The notes below the pieces were generated by a model that was not told where the DNA came from, did no database searches, and worked only from the letters and a program-made list of their open reading frames with translations. This document shows, in pieces, positions 21,515 to 21,810 of a stretch of DNA of 21,810 nucleotides (its first letter is position 1; the number at the start of each line of letters is the position of its first letter). The translations under genes and the position numbers were made by a program. Origin of the DNA: an uncultured Anaerotignum sp. (GTDB lineage: Bacteria > Bacillota > Clostridia > Lachnospirales > Anaerotignaceae); assembly GCF_934277605.1 (NCBI RefSeq), contig NZ_CAKQVD010000031.1, positions 1 to 21,810 on the forward strand, read 5' to 3'.

Positions 21515-21538
21515 GGGGAGTATCTCAAGATACTCCCT
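21515..21538. other. Perfect 9-bp hairpin at the start of the structured region
   Basis: GGGAGTATC (21516-21524) pairs with GATACTCCC (21529-21537) around TCAA, extended by a G-T pair. No T run follows on the plus strand. On the minus strand TCTTTTATTT follows after a few bases, so a leftward terminator is possible. Confidence 0.6.
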
Positions 21539-21577
21539 CAGACTGTAGACAAAGTAATTTTGAGGCAGCGGAAGGGC

Positions 21578-21810
21578 TTGGGAAACAAACTGTTCATTAC
21601 TTTGCTACGCAAAGCAGGCTTTGCCTGCCGCCCCTTCTTGGGCGGTAAGTAGTTTCCCAAATGGAATCCGCAGTCGGCGTGGCAGTTTGCTGACAAACCA
21701 GCCCAAAGGGCTGCTGCTATGCAGTGCCAGTACTTCCGACGAGGAAAACAGTAATGCACGGGGAAGATATACCCCGCCGCCGTAGGCGGCTTTGCGAAGC
21801 AAAGTGCTGA
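21578..21810 (+). other. Dense multi-hairpin non-coding region (structured RNA or DNA-processing site)
   Basis: No plausible gene. Block 1: a 9-bp stem, TTGGGAAAC (21578-21586) with 21652-21660, encloses three directly abutting hairpins at 21600-21614, 21615-21627 and 21628-21645. Block 2: TGGCA (21680-21684) with TGCCA (21725-21729), inside GTCGG/CCGAC (21673-21677, 21736-21740), encloses abutting hairpins at 21685-21698, 21699-21713 and 21714-21724. Block 3: GCA/TGC (21756-21758, 21805-21807) encloses abutting hairpins at 21759-21776, 21777-21789 and 21790-21804. All small stems are perfect, with loops mostly of 3 bases (TAC, TTT, AAA, TAT, GTA, GAA). The first and last small hairpins have the same arms, CTTTGC/GCAAAG. 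The region continues past the window. I see it as a folded RNA or an oriT-like site, and cannot choose between them. Confidence 0.6.

Noticed and set aside
21538..21802. Minus-strand open frames of 65 and 73 codons across the hairpin region
   Set aside because: Cys/Arg/Pro-rich translations with no ribosome site. The base pattern is explained by inverted repeats, not by codon structure.

Overview
The window looks like a chromosome segment of a spore-forming Clostridia (Lachnospirales-like) bacterium carrying an integrated, partly decayed mobile island. The evidence for the host is the gene content: a Spo0A-type sporulation regulator, FtsQ/DivIB and FtsZ of Firmicutes type, strong GGAGG ribosome binding sites and short sigma-A promoters. 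I cannot name the genus.

Core block (1-9797). On the minus strand, read right to left, lie murA and ftsQ (20 bases apart), then ftsZ with its own promoter, then spo0A. A small two-helix membrane protein, a class I aspartate aminotransferase and a NUDIX hydrolase (cut by the window edge) follow as one probable operon. A 512-base non-coding gap with a diverged 152-base tandem duplication separates ftsZ from spo0A. On the plus strand lie a P1/DmpA-family peptidase and guaA. This GuaA is unusual: the ATP-pyrophosphatase and dimerisation domains are complete, but the glutamine amidotransferase domain is cut to about 80 residues and lacks its catalytic Cys/His/Glu.

Island (about 9800 to beyond 21810). 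It begins just after the guaA stop codon, a position known as an integration hot spot. First comes an XRE repressor with two face-to-face promoters and three copies of a 15-base operator. A long minus-strand operon follows, read from 16370 down: a sigma-region-4-like protein, a small protein, an SNF2 helicase, then several damaged genes. The damaged genes are a coiled-coil phage-like protein frameshifted by a 17-base tandem triplication, a frameshifted chimera ending in a DUF6508-like segment, and a PglX (BREX methyltransferase) remnant truncated at both ends and frameshifted in an A7 run. A small membrane-tailed protein of unknown function sits among them.

Defence module and right end (16838-21810). 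A tightly coupled plus-strand operon encodes an ABC three-component (ABC-3C) conflict system: a CTD-bearing component, a middle component and a DUF3732-like Rad50/SbcC-type ATPase with a CxxC pair. A very short HTH protein follows. Next are a serine recombinase with palindromic sites in its promoter, a frameshifted gene relic, and a striking non-coding stretch (21515-21810). That stretch folds into three successive blocks of three directly abutting perfect hairpins. It is the strongest candidate here for something undescribed: a structured RNA, or a DNA-processing site such as oriT. It continues past the window edge.
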